Shown here: positions 62,381 through 64,000 of the stretch, piece by piece | Numbering within the stretch: the first letter of the stretch is position 1 | Layout of the letters: each line of letters starts with the position of its first letter | Source: Nitrosopumilus sp. | GTDB taxonomy: Archaea; Thermoproteota; Nitrososphaeria; Nitrososphaerales; Nitrosopumilaceae | Reading direction: 5' to 3' | DNA length: 64,000 bases | Assembly: GCA_029862745.1 (NCBI GenBank) | Contig: JAOTWS010000005.1 | Coordinates: forward strand, 62,001 to 126,000 | Notes under the pieces: model-generated | Seen by the model: the letters and a program-made list of their open reading frames with translations, nothing else | Databases searched by the model: none | Told to the model about the DNA's origin: nothing | Made by a program: the position numbers and the translations under genes

Positions 62381-63370
62381 TTACCCAATTCTGCCTTTTA
62401 AGATTACTTTTTCACTAGTCCCAGAAGGTGTGCTAGTGTCGATGTATCTAATTTCGTATGTGTCTCCGATGTGGATTGTTTTGCCATCTATCTCTCGAGG
62501 AATCTTGATTACAACTTCAAATGTATTTGTGTTGGGTCCTGTCTCTACAAGATATCCTCTGTTTGCATCGAATTTTGGATTGGCAAGCGTACTTCTAATT
62601 CCACCTTCGCCTCTGAATTCTAATTTACTTAACTGTATTTTGTCTTCATTCTTTGAATCTCTGTTTGCATCAGGCTCGTAAATTCTTACAGTAAATTCAT
62701 GACCTATTCTAGAACCTCCTCCGGATGATTCAATACTTGCAAATGTCTTTGTAAGAGGAATAGATTTTACTACCACTCTTTTTTCACCAGCGTAATCAGA
62801 TGCATCTAAATATTTTATCAGGACAATGTCTTCTTGATTTAGTGGTTTTCCATTGATAGTATCAGGTAAGTCAAGTTTGATGTAAAACTGACCCGTATTT
62901 GATCCCGTCTCAATCATATTTTTGGGACCGCTAATTGGAACACCATTAATTGTGAATTCAAACAATCCCTGGGTTGATATCACCTCTACACCATCATGTG
63001 CCAAATTCAAATCTTGATCTGTAATGTAAAAATTCACTGTTGTCATACTTGATGCAGGTACGGTTTCTATTTCTTTTTCAGATGCATAAACTGATTTGAT
63101 TTCTCTTGACAAATCTGCAAATTTCACTGGGATGAATAGCATTCCTGCTTTTTGCATTTTTTCTGCTGTTCCTTGTTTTACACATGCAGCCAAACCATTT
63201 ATTCTTATTATTAACTCCAATCCTTCTTTACATATCACATCTTCTGCTGGCACCCCTCGTTTCATCTGTTTTCTTGGTGAATCTGTATCTCCATTTGCTG
63301 GAAATCCTATTGTAAATATGATGATTGAAAAAACAATCATCAAAGTAACATTCTTGAGATTATGCCTCAT
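62381..63370 (-). CDS. Secreted Ig-like-domain protein
   Basis: The 329-residue protein has a signal peptide (LMIVFSIIIFTIGFPANG). A short Cys motif common in thaumarchaeal exported proteins follows (PAEDVICKEGLELIIRINGL ending AACVKQG), then two related beta domains. Each has an ETGxNTxxFxVxI strand (IETGSNTGQFYIKLDL and VETGPNTNTFEVVIKI) and a YxDxS end. It is probably part of the cell surface or pseudoperiplasm. The ATG at 63370 is the start just before the signal peptide; an out-of-frame duplicate ATG lies at 63398. Confidence 0.75.
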   Translation of the reverse strand: MRHNLKNVTLMIVFSIIIFTIGFPANGDTDSPRKQMKRGVPAEDVICKEGLELIIRINGLAACVKQGTAEKMQKAGMLFIPVKFADLSREIKSVYASEKEIETVPASSMTTVNFYITDQDLNLAHDGVEVISTQGLFEFTINGVPISGPKNMIETGSNTGQFYIKLDLPDTINGKPLNQEDIVLIKYLDASDYAGEKRVVVKSIPLTKTFASIESSGGGSRIGHEFTVRIYEPDANRDSKNEDKIQLSKLEFRGEGGIRSTLANPKFDANRGYLVETGPNTNTFEVVIKIPREIDGKTIHIGDTYEIRYIDTSTPSGTSEKVILKGRIG

Positions 63371-63405
63371 CAGTAACATTCTTGAGATTATGCCTCATCA
63401 GTAAC
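63345..63405. repeat. 28-bp tandem duplication spanning the start codon
   Basis: Two perfect 28-bp copies (63345-63372 and 63373-63400) plus 5 bp of a third. The unit carries the start codon and first eight codons of the secreted protein. The upstream copy is out of frame (28 is not a multiple of 3) and gives a 12-codon ORF, MRHNLKNVTDEA, that ends inside the real gene. Confidence 0.9.
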
Positions 63406-63740
63406 TCCTGGAATTATTTTGTTAAAAAACATTAAGAATAACTCCTTCTAATAACCGCATCAAGTCTCCGATTTTATTATATTTATTAAATACTAATTTT
63501 TATTACCTGCTTAGTATTACTGTAATCTTGCTATTATTGTTGTGTATATACATTCGGCGTTGCATTTACAGATTATATTTTTCACACTGATATGTTTACA
63601 AAACACCTTGACATCTCTCAATTAGAATCTGATAAAGTCTCTAAGTTTTGATTACAAATAATATGATCTCTTATGACATCATGAAATTCTTGATGTACTA
63701 AAACCAAAAATGTTTTCCCAATACTATCTATGAAAATAAA
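63406..63740. other. Gene-free AT-rich spacer
   Basis: About 335 bp with the promoter region of the secreted protein gene. No reading frame, RNA signature or notable repeat was seen. Confidence 0.45.
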
Positions 63741-64000
63741 TAAGAAAAATTGTCTCTAGAAATTCTAATAATGAATACTGAAAAAACTGATTTCTGGGTG
63801 AATCCCTAATTCTGTGATTTCTTCTGAAAATGAAAATTTTATAGTTGATGAGGGTGAACGCTATATGATTTTGATGAAATTTACAAATGATTATGTTATT
63901 GAATTTTTTATCCATCAAGATAATGAGAATATGAACATTATAGGTGCAAATGTCTCCTCTGAGTTTGGAACCATTACAGTTATGATTTTTGGAATTTCGA
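63741..64000 (+). pseudogene. Decayed PEFG-CTERM-type protein gene, running off the window end
   Basis: One frame reads EKLSLEILIMNTEKTDFWVN plus P and stops at TAA (63807-63809). Removing one C of the preceding CCC continues the protein in the next frame as NSVISSENENFIVDEGERYM, KFTNDYVIEFFIHQDNENMN and then SSEFGTITVMIFGIS to the window edge. That ending is very like the PEFG-CTERM signal, with Ser for Pro. So it looks like the C-terminal part of a surface protein gene with a frameshift. The downstream frame alone could start at GTG 63814. It may continue past base 64000. Confidence 0.4.

Noticed and set aside
63724-63918. 64-codon minus-strand ORF near the window end
   Set aside because: Antisense to the decayed PEFG-CTERM gene; the translation is unstructured and aromatic/basic-rich.

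Overview
The window is AT-rich archaeal DNA from an ammonia-oxidising thaumarchaeon (Nitrososphaerota), most like the Nitrosopumilus/Nitrosarchaeum lineage. The support is internal: an ADP-forming 3-hydroxypropionyl-CoA synthetase next to its dehydratase (thaumarchaeal 3-hydroxypropionate/4-hydroxybutyrate carbon fixation), a thaumarchaeal-type NirK copper oxidase, many cupredoxin and PEFG-CTERM surface proteins, archaeal DnaG, ribosomal proteins L39e/L31e/L15e, a degenerate FtsZ-like protein, LysW-dependent lysine/arginine synthesis and a nurA-herA-mre11-rad50 operon. Many genes appear leaderless, with a TATA box 22-30 bp before the start codon.

Layout. 0-5 kb: 3' part of glutamate dehydrogenase, a small TOPRIM protein, a glutamine amidotransferase and the two carbon-fixation genes. 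5-12.5 kb: a cupredoxin gene broken by a nonsense codon, CBS protein, A-type Fe-S carrier, DnaG, riboflavin kinase and FAD synthetase (convergent), then lysW-lysX-lysK-dphB on the minus strand. 12.5-19.8 kb: an iron-uptake locus (PEFG-CTERM protein, HyuA-like protein, FTR1 permease) followed by a gene-poor stretch with a dead winged-helix gene and a small zinc-binding ORF. 19.8-26.8 kb: homocitrate synthase, then argG-lysW-lysX/argX-lysY-lysZ-lysJ-lrp. 26.9-29.5 kb: a three-gene ABC importer. 29.6-35.5 kb: small hypotheticals, a secreted protein, a broken UspA fragment, MATE and MFS exporters. 35.6-40.9 kb: methionine synthase split into two genes, an MTHFR-like protein and a Nudix hydrolase. 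40.9-47.7 kb: L39e-L31e, FtsZ-like protein, tRNA methylthiotransferase, fumarase/aspartase, NirK and a SerA-like dehydrogenase. 47.8-56.6 kb: mostly envelope proteins, L15e, a TlpA-like thioredoxin, a Kazal/double-cupredoxin protein and two families of paired paralogues. 56.7-62.3 kb: the end-resection operon. 62.4-64 kb: a secreted protein and a decayed PEFG-CTERM gene running off the end.

The most interesting observations are: (1) two separate lysW-lysX pairs, where one LysW ends in Gln instead of the Glu that carries the substrate in characterised LysW; (2) a cupredoxin gene with an in-frame TAA between its signal/linker module and its copper domain, and with the usual axial Met absent; (3) an iron locus in which the extracytoplasmic repeat of the FTR1 permease is shared with a neighbouring surface-sorted protein and a HyuA-like gene overlaps the permease gene; (4) a diphthine synthase-DUF357 fusion; (5) several perfect tandem coding repeats (L31e tail, EEPVI repeats, a duplicated cupredoxin domain) and a 28-bp duplication over a start codon; (6) a possible small structured RNA between divergent genes near 49.95 kb. 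I see no CRISPR array, insertion sequence, tRNA or rRNA.
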